The translations under genes and the position numbers were made by a program. Below, piece by piece: positions 1-6,390 of a stretch of DNA of 8,244 nt (position 1 is its first letter; the number at the start of each line of letters is the position of its first letter). This DNA is from a bacterium (GTDB taxonomy: Bacteria > Armatimonadota > Chthonomonadetes > Chthonomonadales > Chthonomonadaceae), in assembly GCA_021805405.1 (NCBI GenBank), contig JAJZFK010000537.1, forward strand, positions 1-8,244, in the 5' to 3' direction. The notes beneath the pieces were generated by a model. That model was not told the origin of the DNA and did no database searches. It was given only the letters and a program-made list of their open reading frames with translations.

Positions 1-1
1 A

Positions 2-1174
2 TCTGTAACCCTTTTACTAGGATTTTTGTGGTACGTTCAATCCATTCTTCCACCGTTTATCATTGCGTTCTTCCTGGCTGCTCTTGTTGATCCTTCCTTA
101 CGACATCTTGAAAAGCATGGGTCGTGGCTTAAAACACGTACACAGGGAATAGTTGTTTTCTACCTGTTGGCCATTGCATTCATCGTAACAAGCGGAATCG
201 TGATTGTTCCACTTGCAGTTTCACAGGTGCAGGAAATAAGCACAAACCTGGGAAGTTATTATAGTGGTATTCAGGCTTCAGCTAATCACTATATGCTGCT
301 ACATAAGCACTTGCTTGTAATGATGGGTGTGAAGCAGACCAATATAAACCAGGTGATTAACGATCGATCTGGCCCGGTACAACATGCCATCGACGTGTTT
401 CTGAACGGGTTAAGGTCCACCGCTAACTGGGGAGTCGCACACTTCCTGTGGTTAGTTATTATTCCGGTTGCAGGATTCTTCCTTATGCGCGACTACCCCG
501 ACATTCGCGCGCGCATTATTGCCCTGTTCCCCAAAACCAAACGTGCTCAGATTGACCGGTTAAGTTATGATATTCTTGATGTATTTACCGCGTATCTTCG
601 TGGGCTAACCAAGATATGCATGCTTTACTCCCTCATTGCTTTCTGCCTGTTTGAGGTTCTGGATGTACAATACGCAGTTTTCCTGGGGCTTTTAGCGGGG
701 CTATTCTACGCTGTACCCTACGTTGGAAACCTTATTACGGCGGCAAGTGCAGGAGCCATTGCGTATCTCAACCCCCATAGCTCATTTCTCGGCTTCTCAG
801 TGCCTGCTCATTCCCTGGGGTACTCTGTACTGGTTGTTGCAAGCTGTATTTCGCTTGCCAACGTGGTATTCGATAACATTGTATATCCACGTATTGTGGG
901 TGGTTCTGTAGGTCTGCATCCTGTCGTCTCCATATTTTCGCTGGCGGCAGGTGCTACCCTGTTTGGTGTTTGGGGAATGCTGCTCGCTACCCCTGTAGCA
1001 GCATCCATAAAGATCATAGTGTTCTACTGTTATCCTCGCCTTGCTGAGGTTGAAGAGATGACGGAAGAACGAGCCGATTGGGTTGTTGAGAACAATGAAG
1101 ACAACCCGGACAAATCCGCGACCGGACCCTGGAAGCGGCTGCTGAACGTTCTTAAAAGAAGGGCAGAGGAATGA
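2..1174 (+). CDS. AI-2E family transporter (PF01594-type permease), 5' end cut off
   Basis: This is a polytopic inner-membrane protein of the AI-2E/PerM/YdiK family. Members have been linked to autoinducer-2 export, Na+/H+ antiport or unknown solutes, so the substrate cannot be read from sequence. The frame is open to the left edge (Ser-Val-Thr-Leu-Leu-Leu before the first TTG at 26) and the visible part begins inside the first membrane helix, so the true start lies outside the window. About 390 codons are seen, near full family length. Family hallmarks are the early helix ending in Leu-Val-Asp-Pro-Ser, the mid helix pair around 590-760, and the C-terminal signature at about 880-1020 (Pro-Arg-Ile-Val-Gly, then Leu-His-Pro-Val-Val, then Phe-Gly-Val-Trp-Gly-Met and Ala-Thr-Pro-Val-Ala). 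A charged cytoplasmic tail (Glu/Asp/Arg-rich) ends the protein. Its TGA overlaps the ATG of tdh, suggesting one transcript and translational coupling. Confidence 0.9.
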   Translation, partial: SVTLLLGFLWYVQSILPPFIIAFFLAALVDPSLRHLEKHGSWLKTRTQGIVVFYLLAIAFIVTSGIVIVPLAVSQVQEISTNLGSYYSGIQASANHYMLLHKHLLVMMGVKQTNINQVINDRSGPVQHAIDVFLNGLRSTANWGVAHFLWLVIIPVAGFFLMRDYPDIRARIIALFPKTKRAQIDRLSYDILDVFTAYLRGLTKICMLYSLIAFCLFEVLDVQYAVFLGLLAGLFYAVPYVGNLITAASAGAIAYLNPHSSFLGFSVPAHSLGYSVLVVASCISLANVVFDNIVYPRIVGGSVGLHPVVSIFSLAAGATLFGVWGMLLATPVAASIKIIVFYCYPRLAEVEEMTEERADWVVENNEDNPDKSATGPWKRLLNVLKRRAEE

Positions 1175-2202
1175 AGGCGATTGCAAAGTTAGACAGTGCA
1201 CCTGGGGCTACTCTCGTAGATGTACCAGAACCCACAATTACCAGGCCAGATCAGGTTCTGGTTAAGGTGGCTGCTACCTCCATTTGCGGCACAGATTACC
1301 ACATCTATTCATGGGACCATTGGTCGGCCAATCGTGTGAAACCCCCGAGGATAATGGGGCACGAATTTGCGGGCGAAATAGTGCAGGTTGGCAAGGATGT
1401 TACCCGCGTTAAGGTGGGTGACTATGTGAGCGGTGAAAGCCATTGGGTATGCGGCAACTGTCCGCAGTGCCTTAGAAACAACTACCACGTCTGCACCAAC
1501 ACACGCATTCTAGGCGTAGATGTAGATGGCTGCTTTGCTCCCTATGTGGTTGTACCGGAGCGCAGCGTCTGGCGCAACGAAAGGTCGGTTCCACCGCACC
1601 TTGCTTGCATCCAGGACCCGCTTGGTAATGCGGTGCATGCAACGCTTGCGGGTGACATTGTTGGCTCCTCTGTTGCGGTGCTAGGCTGTGGTCCCATTGG
1701 CATGTTTGCAGTAGCGGTTGCGCGTGCCGCAGGTGCTTCCCTTGTAATTGCCAGTGACACGCGTGAATATCGGCTGCAACTTGCGAGCAAATTGGGGGCA
1801 GATGCCGTTGTAGATGCAACGGCTGCCGATGCTGAACAACAGATTCTCAAGCTTACCAATGGTGGAGTAGATGTCGTTCTAGAGATGTCGGGTGCACCTT
1901 CCGCCATTCAGCAGGCAATGAGGATATGCCGTATGGGCGGTCGGGTATCGCTCATGGGTATACCGTCTGGCCCAGTACAGCTCAACATGGCTGAAGATAT
2001 GATTTTCAAGGGCCTCACGATCAAGTGCATTGTAGGCCGCAGATTGTACGAAACATGGGATACCATGAGTACGCTGCTGGCATCTGGTCGGCTGGATATA
2101 AGCCCCGCTGTTACGCATATTCTGCCGATGAGCGAGTTTGAACATGGAATGGCGCTGATGCGGGATGGATTGTGTGGCAAGGTCGTATTCCAGATGGTCT
2201 AG
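1171..2202 (+). CDS. tdh: L-threonine 3-dehydrogenase (zinc-dependent medium-chain dehydrogenase)
   Basis: It oxidises L-threonine with NAD+ to 2-amino-3-ketobutyrate in the cytoplasm. That product is normally split to glycine and acetyl-CoA by Kbl, or decays to aminoacetone. The protein has 343 residues, close to the 341 of E. coli Tdh. The Tdh-type catalytic loop is present: Cys39-Gly-Thr-Asp-Tyr-His-Ile-Tyr-Ser-Trp-Asp. Catalytic zinc ligands are Cys39, His64 and Glu65; structural zinc cysteines are 94, 97, 100 and 108. The Rossmann motif Gly-Cys-Gly-Pro-Ile-Gly lies at 172-177, with Asp196 at the end of the second strand favouring NAD+. The segments Glu-Met-Ser-Gly-Ala-Pro (238-243) and Tyr-Glu-Thr-Trp (293-296) are also typical of Tdh rather than sorbitol or alcohol dehydrogenases. 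The ATG overlaps the permease stop, with GAGG just upstream. No kbl is visible in the window. A related polyol dehydrogenase is the main alternative. Confidence 0.88.
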   Translation: MKAIAKLDSAPGATLVDVPEPTITRPDQVLVKVAATSICGTDYHIYSWDHWSANRVKPPRIMGHEFAGEIVQVGKDVTRVKVGDYVSGESHWVCGNCPQCLRNNYHVCTNTRILGVDVDGCFAPYVVVPERSVWRNERSVPPHLACIQDPLGNAVHATLAGDIVGSSVAVLGCGPIGMFAVAVARAAGASLVIASDTREYRLQLASKLGADAVVDATAADAEQQILKLTNGGVDVVLEMSGAPSAIQQAMRICRMGGRVSLMGIPSGPVQLNMAEDMIFKGLTIKCIVGRRLYETWDTMSTLLASGRLDISPAVTHILPMSEFEHGMALMRDGLCGKVVFQMV

Positions 2203-2232
2203 CGGGTTTTCATCCTATAGTTTTAGTAATAT

Positions 2233-2261
2233 TTGACTTTATGGATGAACTGTGCTAGAAT
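2233..2261 (+). promoter_or_regulatory. rpsO promoter, sigma70 type with extended -10
   Basis: The -35 box is TTGACT (2233-2238) and the -10 box is TAGAAT (2256-2261), with an optimal 17-base spacer. A TG one base ahead of the -10 (2253-2254) makes it an extended -10. Transcription should begin near 2268, giving a leader of about 28 bases before rpsO. It lies 30 bases after the tdh stop, and I see no terminator hairpin between, so tdh read-through may add to expression. Confidence 0.75.
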
Positions 2262-2295
2262 TACGCACATAAGAGTGAAGGAGGTCTCTGCTTCT

Positions 2296-2571
2296 GTGGC
2301 CCTGACCCGAGAGAGAATAAGAACCGTAGTAGCTGAAAGTGCTACCCACGAAGGTGATACAGGTTCACCTGAGGTACAGGTTGCGCTTTTGAGCGCCCAA
2401 ATATCCCAGTTAACAGAGCACCTGCGAGAGCATAAGCACGATCATCATTCGCGACGTGGCTTGTACATGATGGTCGGCAGGCGCAAACGTCTACTGGCTT
2501 ACCTGAGTAAAAGAGACATTGAAAGATATCGTGCCCTGGTTACGCGGCTCGGTATCCGCAGCAAAATTTAA
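2296..2571 (+). CDS. rpsO: 30S ribosomal protein S15
   Basis: S15 is a primary-binding protein of the small subunit. It binds the three-way junction of the 16S rRNA central domain and helps form bridges to the 50S subunit. The 91-residue product carries the family signature Asp-Thr-Gly-Ser-Pro-Glu-Val-Gln-Val-Ala at 21-30 and the rRNA-binding segment His-Lys-His-Asp-His-His-Ser-Arg-Arg-Gly-Leu at 46-56. It has the usual four-helix make-up and ends Arg-Leu-Gly-Ile-Arg-Ser-Lys-Ile. I chose the GTG at 2296. It has a strong AAGGAGG at 2278-2284, 11 bases upstream, and gives a length close to the usual 88-89. The longer frame starting with TTG at 2233 would begin inside the promoter -35 box and has no matching family sequence. 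The neighbour pnp downstream is the classical arrangement. The leader is too short for the pseudoknot used by E. coli S15 for feedback. Confidence 0.97.
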   Translation: MALTRERIRTVVAESATHEGDTGSPEVQVALLSAQISQLTEHLREHKHDHHSRRGLYMMVGRRKRLLAYLSKRDIERYRALVTRLGIRSKI

Positions 2572-2588
2572 TTCCTGCTAGTCTACGC

Positions 2589-2622
2589 GTGCCGGGCAAA
2601 TTTTGCCCGGCACCAACGTTTT
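2589..2622 (+). terminator. Hairpin after rpsO, probable weak intrinsic terminator
   Basis: A perfect 9-bp GC-rich stem (2589-2597 with 2605-2613) closes a 7-base A/T loop that could extend the stem by up to three A-T pairs. Only four T's follow (2619-2622), five bases after the stem. This suggests a leaky terminator or a 3'-end stabiliser that lets some transcription continue into pnp. Similar partial termination between rpsO and pnp is known in E. coli. Confidence 0.6.
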
Positions 2623-2656
2623 AGAATGGCCGCTTCTGGCAGGATGTCGGATGCAC

Positions 2657-2714
2657 AGGGTTCAGGGTAAGTCAATCGACCCTACGCTGGTAGTCTTGAT
2701 TTACCCTGACCCCT
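2657..2714 (+). promoter_or_regulatory. Long stem-loop in the pnp leader, candidate RNase III processing site
   Basis: The left arm 2662-2675 pairs with the right arm 2696-2709 over 14 pairs, with a single G-U at 2671/2700. Beyond one T/C mismatch (2661/2710) four more pairs form (2657-2660 with 2711-2714). The 20-base loop can fold further: 2682-2685 pairs with 2690-2693 around a GCTG tetraloop. The result is an almost continuous double-stranded rod of more than 20 pairs with no T-tract behind it, which argues against a terminator. In enterobacteria a long pnp leader hairpin is cut by RNase III, and PNPase then represses its own translation. The position here fits that model, but homology is not shown. 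Confidence 0.6.
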
Positions 2715-2858
2715 AATCACCGGGCATCGCGGTCGTCCGCGGGCTGCGGCGTTCCTCACTTGCCGCCAACCCTCTCTGCGCTAATGCGCCAGTAATATTC
2801 AGTTTCTGCTGGTACTTTTACCGGTAGTATCATGTATCCAAACATTTGTAGTTTTTTC
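2715..2858 (+). other. Rest of the pnp leader, several short hairpins
   Basis: No gene is seen here. Short perfect stems are present: 2728-2732 with 2737-2741 (TCGT loop), 2746-2750 with 2762-2766, and a GCGC-TAAT-GCGC hairpin near 2778-2789. A TAGTAT at 2825-2830 could be a -10 box but lacks a recognisable -35, so I do not call a pnp promoter. The segment ends at the pnp Shine-Dalgarno AGGAG (2859-2863). Confidence 0.4.
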
Positions 2859-2869
2859 AGGAGATTAAC

Positions 2870-5164
2870 TTGACCCAATCAGTAACCCGAGAGATAGCCG
2901 GTAAGACCATACGGCTGGAAACCGGGCGGGTAGCCAGGCAGGCCGGTGGTGCGGTCTGGCTCTATTGCGGTGACACGGTGGTCCAGGCGACCGCTACTAT
3001 GAGCCGCGAAGCCCGTCTTGGTATCGATTTCTTTCCGCTCACGTGCGATTACGAGGAGCGAAAATATGCTGTAGGCAGAATCCCCGGCGGCTATGTTAAG
3101 CGCGGTGGACGACCTGCCGAAAAGTCGGTTTTAACTTCTCGCTTGATCGACCGTCCATTGCGCCCGCTCTTCCCTGATGGTATGCGTAATGATGTACAGG
3201 TGATCGCGATGCCCCTTAGTGCAGACACCGATCAGCGAACGGATGTTCTCGCCATGCTTGCTGCCTCTGCAGCACTCACGGTTTCCAATATTCCATTCAT
3301 GGGCCCAATCGGCGCTGTGCGCGTTGCACGCCTTGAAGGCGAGTTTATAGTAAATCCGTCGTTCGCACAGACCGAAGAATCTGATCTAGACCTTATTGTA
3401 GCAGGCACTCGCGATGCAGTTTTGATGATTGAAGCGGGCGCTAAGTTTATTTCGGAAACCACTTTGATGGACGCTATTGATGTTGCGCACAAGGTGATTT
3501 GCGAACAATGCGACATGCAGGATGAGCTTGCGCGGCTTGTCAACGTGGCAAAGTCAGAAGTTCATCTTCACCTCCCAGACCAAGAGATACTCGAAGCGAT
3601 TCAGACCCAGATGGGCGAAGAAATACGCGCCACCATTCAGAATCCCGACAAGGCTGCGCGGGAGTCAGCAATTGACGACCTTAAGCGCGAAATCGTGACA
3701 CGGTTTACTCCCCAGTTTGCCGATAAGGCAGGCGAGATTGCCGATTGTGCGGAGAAGGCAGTCAAGAAGCAGATACGGCACATCATTGTTCACGACAACG
3801 TGCGTCCTGATGGCAGGAAGCCGGACGAGATTAGACCTATCACCTGCGAGGTTGGTGTACTTCCACGTGTTCACGGTACGGGCCTGTTTACACGCGGGCA
3901 AACACAGGTGCTTACAGCACTTACCCTTGGCACTGTTGGCGAAGGTGAACTGGTAGACAACCTGGAAGAAGAGATCAAGAAGCGCTATATGCACTTCTAC
4001 AACTTCCCGCCGTTCTCCGTTGGTGAAGTGAGGCCGCTTCGCAGCGCTGGACGACGCGAAATTGGTCACGGTGCCCTGGCAGAGCGAGCACTCGTGCCGG
4101 TTCTTCCCGAGGTGGATGCGTTTCCTTATTCGCTGTTGCTGCAGAGCGAGGTACTAGAGAGCAACGGGTCGACATCTATGGCGTCGGTTTGCGGGTCAAC
4201 GCTCGCACTTATGGATGCTGGTGTCAAGATTAGCGCCCCGGTTGCGGGTATCGCCATGGGTTTAATGACTCTGGACGGGCAGTACAAGGTGCTTTCAGAC
4301 ATTCAGGGCATGGAAGACTTTTCAGGTGATATGGATTTTAAAGTTGCTGGTACCGCAGATGGTATCACCGCAATTCAGCTGGACTGCAAAATTAGAGGAC
4401 TTCCTCGAGAGGTTATGGTATCCGCATTGGAACAGGCCAAGGCTGGAAGAATGCACATTCTTGGCAAGATCAATGAAGCGCTGTCGGCACCACGCGAGGG
4501 CCTTAGCCAGTACGCTCCTGCGGTTATCACTATCGAGATTAACCCCGAGCGCATTGGTGAGGTGATTGGACCAGGCGGCAAGATGATCAAAAAGATTACA
4601 GCCGAAACTGGTGCCCAAATCGACATTCAGCAGGATGGAAAGATATACATTTCCAGTACAACCCAGGATGGCGGCCAAAAGGCTGCTGGTATCATCATGG
4701 GTATGGTGAGCGATATTCTGCCTGGCACCATTTACAAGGGCACCGTCACCCGCTTGATGGGTATTGGAGCATTTGTAGAGATCCTGCCCGGCAAGGAGGG
4801 TCTCGTTCATACCAGCAACCTCGCTTCGCCAGCACCTCGCCGTCCAGATGACGTGGTGAAAGTTGGCTCCGAACTGCAGGTTCGCGTCATTGAAGTGGAT
4901 GGCCAGGGAAGAGTTAATCTCTCAGCCATAAATCTCGACCAACCGTTTGATCCTAGCAGCGTTCGCCACGAAGACCGCGGCGGGCGTGGGGGGCGTGACC
5001 GTGATCGTGGGGGCGATAGGGATAGAGGTGATCGTGATCGCGGCGGTGATAGAGACCGCGACAGGTCGCGCGGAAGCGCCCCTCAGGCACCCACTCCTCG
5101 ACCCGAGGCCGAGGTTGAAGAAGAAGAGGGCGTGCCGCGCGCGCGCTTCCGCCCGAGACGTTAA
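2870..5164 (+). CDS. pnp: Polyribonucleotide nucleotidyltransferase (PNPase)
   Basis: This is a phosphorolytic 3'-to-5' exoribonuclease that releases nucleoside diphosphates, acts as a trimer and is often part of the RNA degradosome. It has 764 residues in the full canonical order. RNase PH-like core 1 covers about 1-145, the helical linker about 240-310, and core 2 about 312-540. A KH domain lies at about 552-612 (Gly-Pro-Gly-Gly at 567-570) and an S1 domain at about 617-690. Core 2 holds Phe-Thr-Arg-Gly-Gln-Thr-Gln (340-346), Gly-Arg-Arg-Glu-Ile-Gly-His-Gly (394-401), the phosphate-binding Ser-Thr-Ser (434-436) and acidic Asp483/Asp489, matching E. coli Asp486/Asp492. The start is TTG at 2870, with AGGAG ending 6 bases before it. 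Residues 698-764 form a low-complexity Arg/Asp/Gly tail followed by an acidic run and a basic end. A long leader hairpin suggests post-transcriptional autoregulation. Confidence 0.98.
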   Translation: MTQSVTREIAGKTIRLETGRVARQAGGAVWLYCGDTVVQATATMSREARLGIDFFPLTCDYEERKYAVGRIPGGYVKRGGRPAEKSVLTSRLIDRPLRPLFPDGMRNDVQVIAMPLSADTDQRTDVLAMLAASAALTVSNIPFMGPIGAVRVARLEGEFIVNPSFAQTEESDLDLIVAGTRDAVLMIEAGAKFISETTLMDAIDVAHKVICEQCDMQDELARLVNVAKSEVHLHLPDQEILEAIQTQMGEEIRATIQNPDKAARESAIDDLKREIVTRFTPQFADKAGEIADCAEKAVKKQIRHIIVHDNVRPDGRKPDEIRPITCEVGVLPRVHGTGLFTRGQTQVLTALTLGTVGEGELVDNLEEEIKKRYMHFYNFPPFSVGEVRPLRSAGRREIGHGALAERALVPVLPEVDAFPYSLLLQSEVLESNGSTSMASVCGSTLALMDAGVKISAPVAGIAMGLMTLDGQYKVLSDIQGMEDFSGDMDFKVAGTADGITAIQLDCKIRGLPREVMVSALEQAKAGRMHILGKINEALSAPREGLSQYAPAVITIEINPERIGEVIGPGGKMIKKITAETGAQIDIQQDGKIYISSTTQDGGQKAAGIIMGMVSDILPGTIYKGTVTRLMGIGAFVEILPGKEGLVHTSNLASPAPRRPDDVVKVGSELQVRVIEVDGQGRVNLSAINLDQPFDPSSVRHEDRGGRGGRDRDRGGDRDRGDRDRGGDRDRDRSRGSAPQAPTPRPEAEVEEEEGVPRARFRPRR
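4976..5074 (+). repeat. Low-complexity Arg-Asp/Gly repeat coding for the PNPase tail
   Basis: About 100 bases consist of degenerate CGTGAC/CGCGAC/GATAGG units encoding alternating Arg-Asp pairs broken by Gly-Gly (residues 703-735). The codons vary (CGT, CGC, AGG, AGA for Arg), so the peptide pattern is kept while the DNA is not an exact tandem repeat. This suggests selection on the protein rather than recent slippage. The units are in frame and lack constant repeats with unique spacers, so this is not a CRISPR array. Confidence 0.75.
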
Positions 5165-5174
5165 ACCTAATGCT

Positions 5175-5194
5175 GGCTACTCCCACCAGTAGCT
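5175..5194 (+). terminator. First hairpin after pnp
   Basis: A perfect 6-bp stem (5176-5181 with 5188-5193), plus one G-T pair outside it, closes a 6-base C-rich loop 11 bases after the pnp stop. It is followed by TCCTTTA, a poor T-tract. It may act with the next hairpin as a 3'-end stabiliser or weak terminator. Confidence 0.4.
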
Positions 5195-5197
5195 CCT

Positions 5198-5237
5198 TTA
5201 ACCTGAACGATGCTCATAACTGCATCGTTCAGGTTAA
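5198..5237 (+). terminator. Perfect 16-bp inverted repeat after pnp
   Basis: The arms 5198-5213 and 5222-5237 are perfect reverse complements around an 8-base loop (5214-5221). This is the longest uninterrupted stem in the window. No T-run follows on either strand, so Rho-independent termination is uncertain. Other readings are an mRNA 3'-end barrier to exonucleases, an RNase III site, or a DNA-binding palindrome. It occupies the first part of the longest possible rsgA reading frame (ATG at 5210), which argues that rsgA starts further down. Confidence 0.55.
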
Positions 5238-5344
5238 TCTACCTCCTCACTGCCCCGACCGTGCCTTCCATTTTAGAATCCCGCAACTCTGGTCACGTCC
5301 GTCTATCAAAAAGGTTATTCTTTGATCACCTCAAAAGTTTTACC

Positions 5345-6385
5345 ATGCGTCACGGGTTGTGGCCTATGACATCTGGCCGCGGAGTAACACCTGCAGACAA
5401 CTGCAATCAACCCGATGTCAAGCGGGGGATCGTGCTTCAGGCTTCGGCTGGAAACTACATCGTGCAGCCCCTTGATGATCTGGATTCGGTCAACACAGTG
5501 CCTTGTAGCCTTCGTGGAAACCTTAAGAAAACCTTCGACATGTCGACTAGTACGAGCCTGCCATCGCGTGTAACCCGGGCACGGCGACCACGGACAACGG
5601 ACACCGTTTCTGTGGGCGACCGGGTGCAGTTTACAACCAATGATGATGGTAAAGGTATGATTGAAGAGGTGCTGCCACGAGACTCCAGGTTTGTTCGATC
5701 TGGTTTCCGTGGTCAGGAGCAGACCATGGTAAGTAACCTGGACCAGGTTATCATTGTCTTTGCCTGTAACAATCCGTCGCCCGATTTATGGTTGATAGAC
5801 CACTGGCTGGTCGCCGCAGAGGCTAATCTACTGCGGCCAGTGATTGTGGCCAACAAGCGCGACCTTGTCTCTCATGAGGAGTTCCGTGCAGCCTTTCAGG
5901 AATTCGTTGATCTTGGCATTACCGTTATTGCTACGAGTGCCCACGACGGTATAGGGCTCACGCAGCTTCACGACGAGCTCCACGACAAAATCTCTGCATT
6001 CACCGGGCCGTCTGGCGTGGGCAAGAGCAGCCTTCTTAACGTGCTTCAACCGGGTCTGCAACAGGCTGTGGGGGATGTTGGAACCGTGACGTGGAAGGGT
6101 AGGCATACCACAACAGCGCGCCGCTTATTTCCACTCTCTGGTGGAGGATGGGTAGCCGACACTCCTGGTTTGCGACAGATTGACACTGCAGAACTCGATA
6201 GGTATGGTTTGGCACAATGCTTTGTTGAGATTGGTAGAGCGCTACTAAAGCCGTGTCGATTCGCAAATTGTAGGCACGAAACGGAGCCAGACTGCAGAGT
6301 AAAAGAAGCCGTTGAAGCTGGCTTAATCTCGCAACGCCGGTACCGCAGTTTTATTCAGATGGCGAATTCCACCGAAGGACACTGA
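5345..6385 (+). CDS. rsgA: Ribosome small-subunit-dependent GTPase RsgA (YjeQ/EngC)
   Basis: RsgA binds the decoding region of nearly mature 30S particles and hydrolyses GTP to release assembly factors. Numbering from the ATG at 5345, an N-terminal OB-fold covers about 25-115, followed by a circularly permuted GTPase domain. Its motifs run in the order G4 Asn-Lys-Arg-Asp (170-173), G5 Ser-Ala (198-199), P-loop Gly-Pro-Ser-Gly-Val-Gly-Lys-Ser-Ser (221-229), G2 Gly-Arg-His-Thr-Thr-Thr (252-257) and G3 Asp-Thr-Pro-Gly (272-275). The C-terminal zinc knuckle has Cys304, Cys309, His311 and Cys317, the family C-x4-C-x-H-x5-C pattern. The length of 346 residues is normal. The start is uncertain. The frame is open up to an ATG at 5210 inside a perfect hairpin. 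ATG 5345 and ATG 5366 both lack a clear Shine-Dalgarno. Similarity to the family begins near 5420 (Arg-Gly-Ile-Val-Leu-Gln). Confidence 0.95.
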   Translation: MRHGLWPMTSGRGVTPADNCNQPDVKRGIVLQASAGNYIVQPLDDLDSVNTVPCSLRGNLKKTFDMSTSTSLPSRVTRARRPRTTDTVSVGDRVQFTTNDDGKGMIEEVLPRDSRFVRSGFRGQEQTMVSNLDQVIIVFACNNPSPDLWLIDHWLVAAEANLLRPVIVANKRDLVSHEEFRAAFQEFVDLGITVIATSAHDGIGLTQLHDELHDKISAFTGPSGVGKSSLLNVLQPGLQQAVGDVGTVTWKGRHTTTARRLFPLSGGGWVADTPGLRQIDTAELDRYGLAQCFVEIGRALLKPCRFANCRHETEPDCRVKEAVEAGLISQRRYRSFIQMANSTEGH

Positions 6386-6390
6386 ATACT

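Noticed and set aside
797..1201. Minus-strand open frame opposite the permease gene
   Set aside because: It lies antisense to a clear family member, has no recognisable domain and no ribosome site. The same holds for the other minus-strand frames, such as 3665-4069, 4322-4810 and 7709-7975.
2622..2627. TAGAAT after the rpsO hairpin as a pnp promoter -10 (similar TAGAAT at 5274 before rsgA)
   Set aside because: No -35-like hexamer lies at 16-18 bases upstream in either case. The matches are probably chance A/T-rich sequence.
4976..5074. Tandem-looking repeat that might be a CRISPR or satellite array
   Set aside because: The units are short, degenerate, in frame and encode the PNPase tail. 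There are no constant repeats with unique spacers.
5305..5326. Inverted repeat ATCAAA/TTTGAT with a 10-base spacer before rsgA
   Set aside because: It is only 6 A/T-rich pairs, with no promoter next to it. This is expected by chance in a window of this size.
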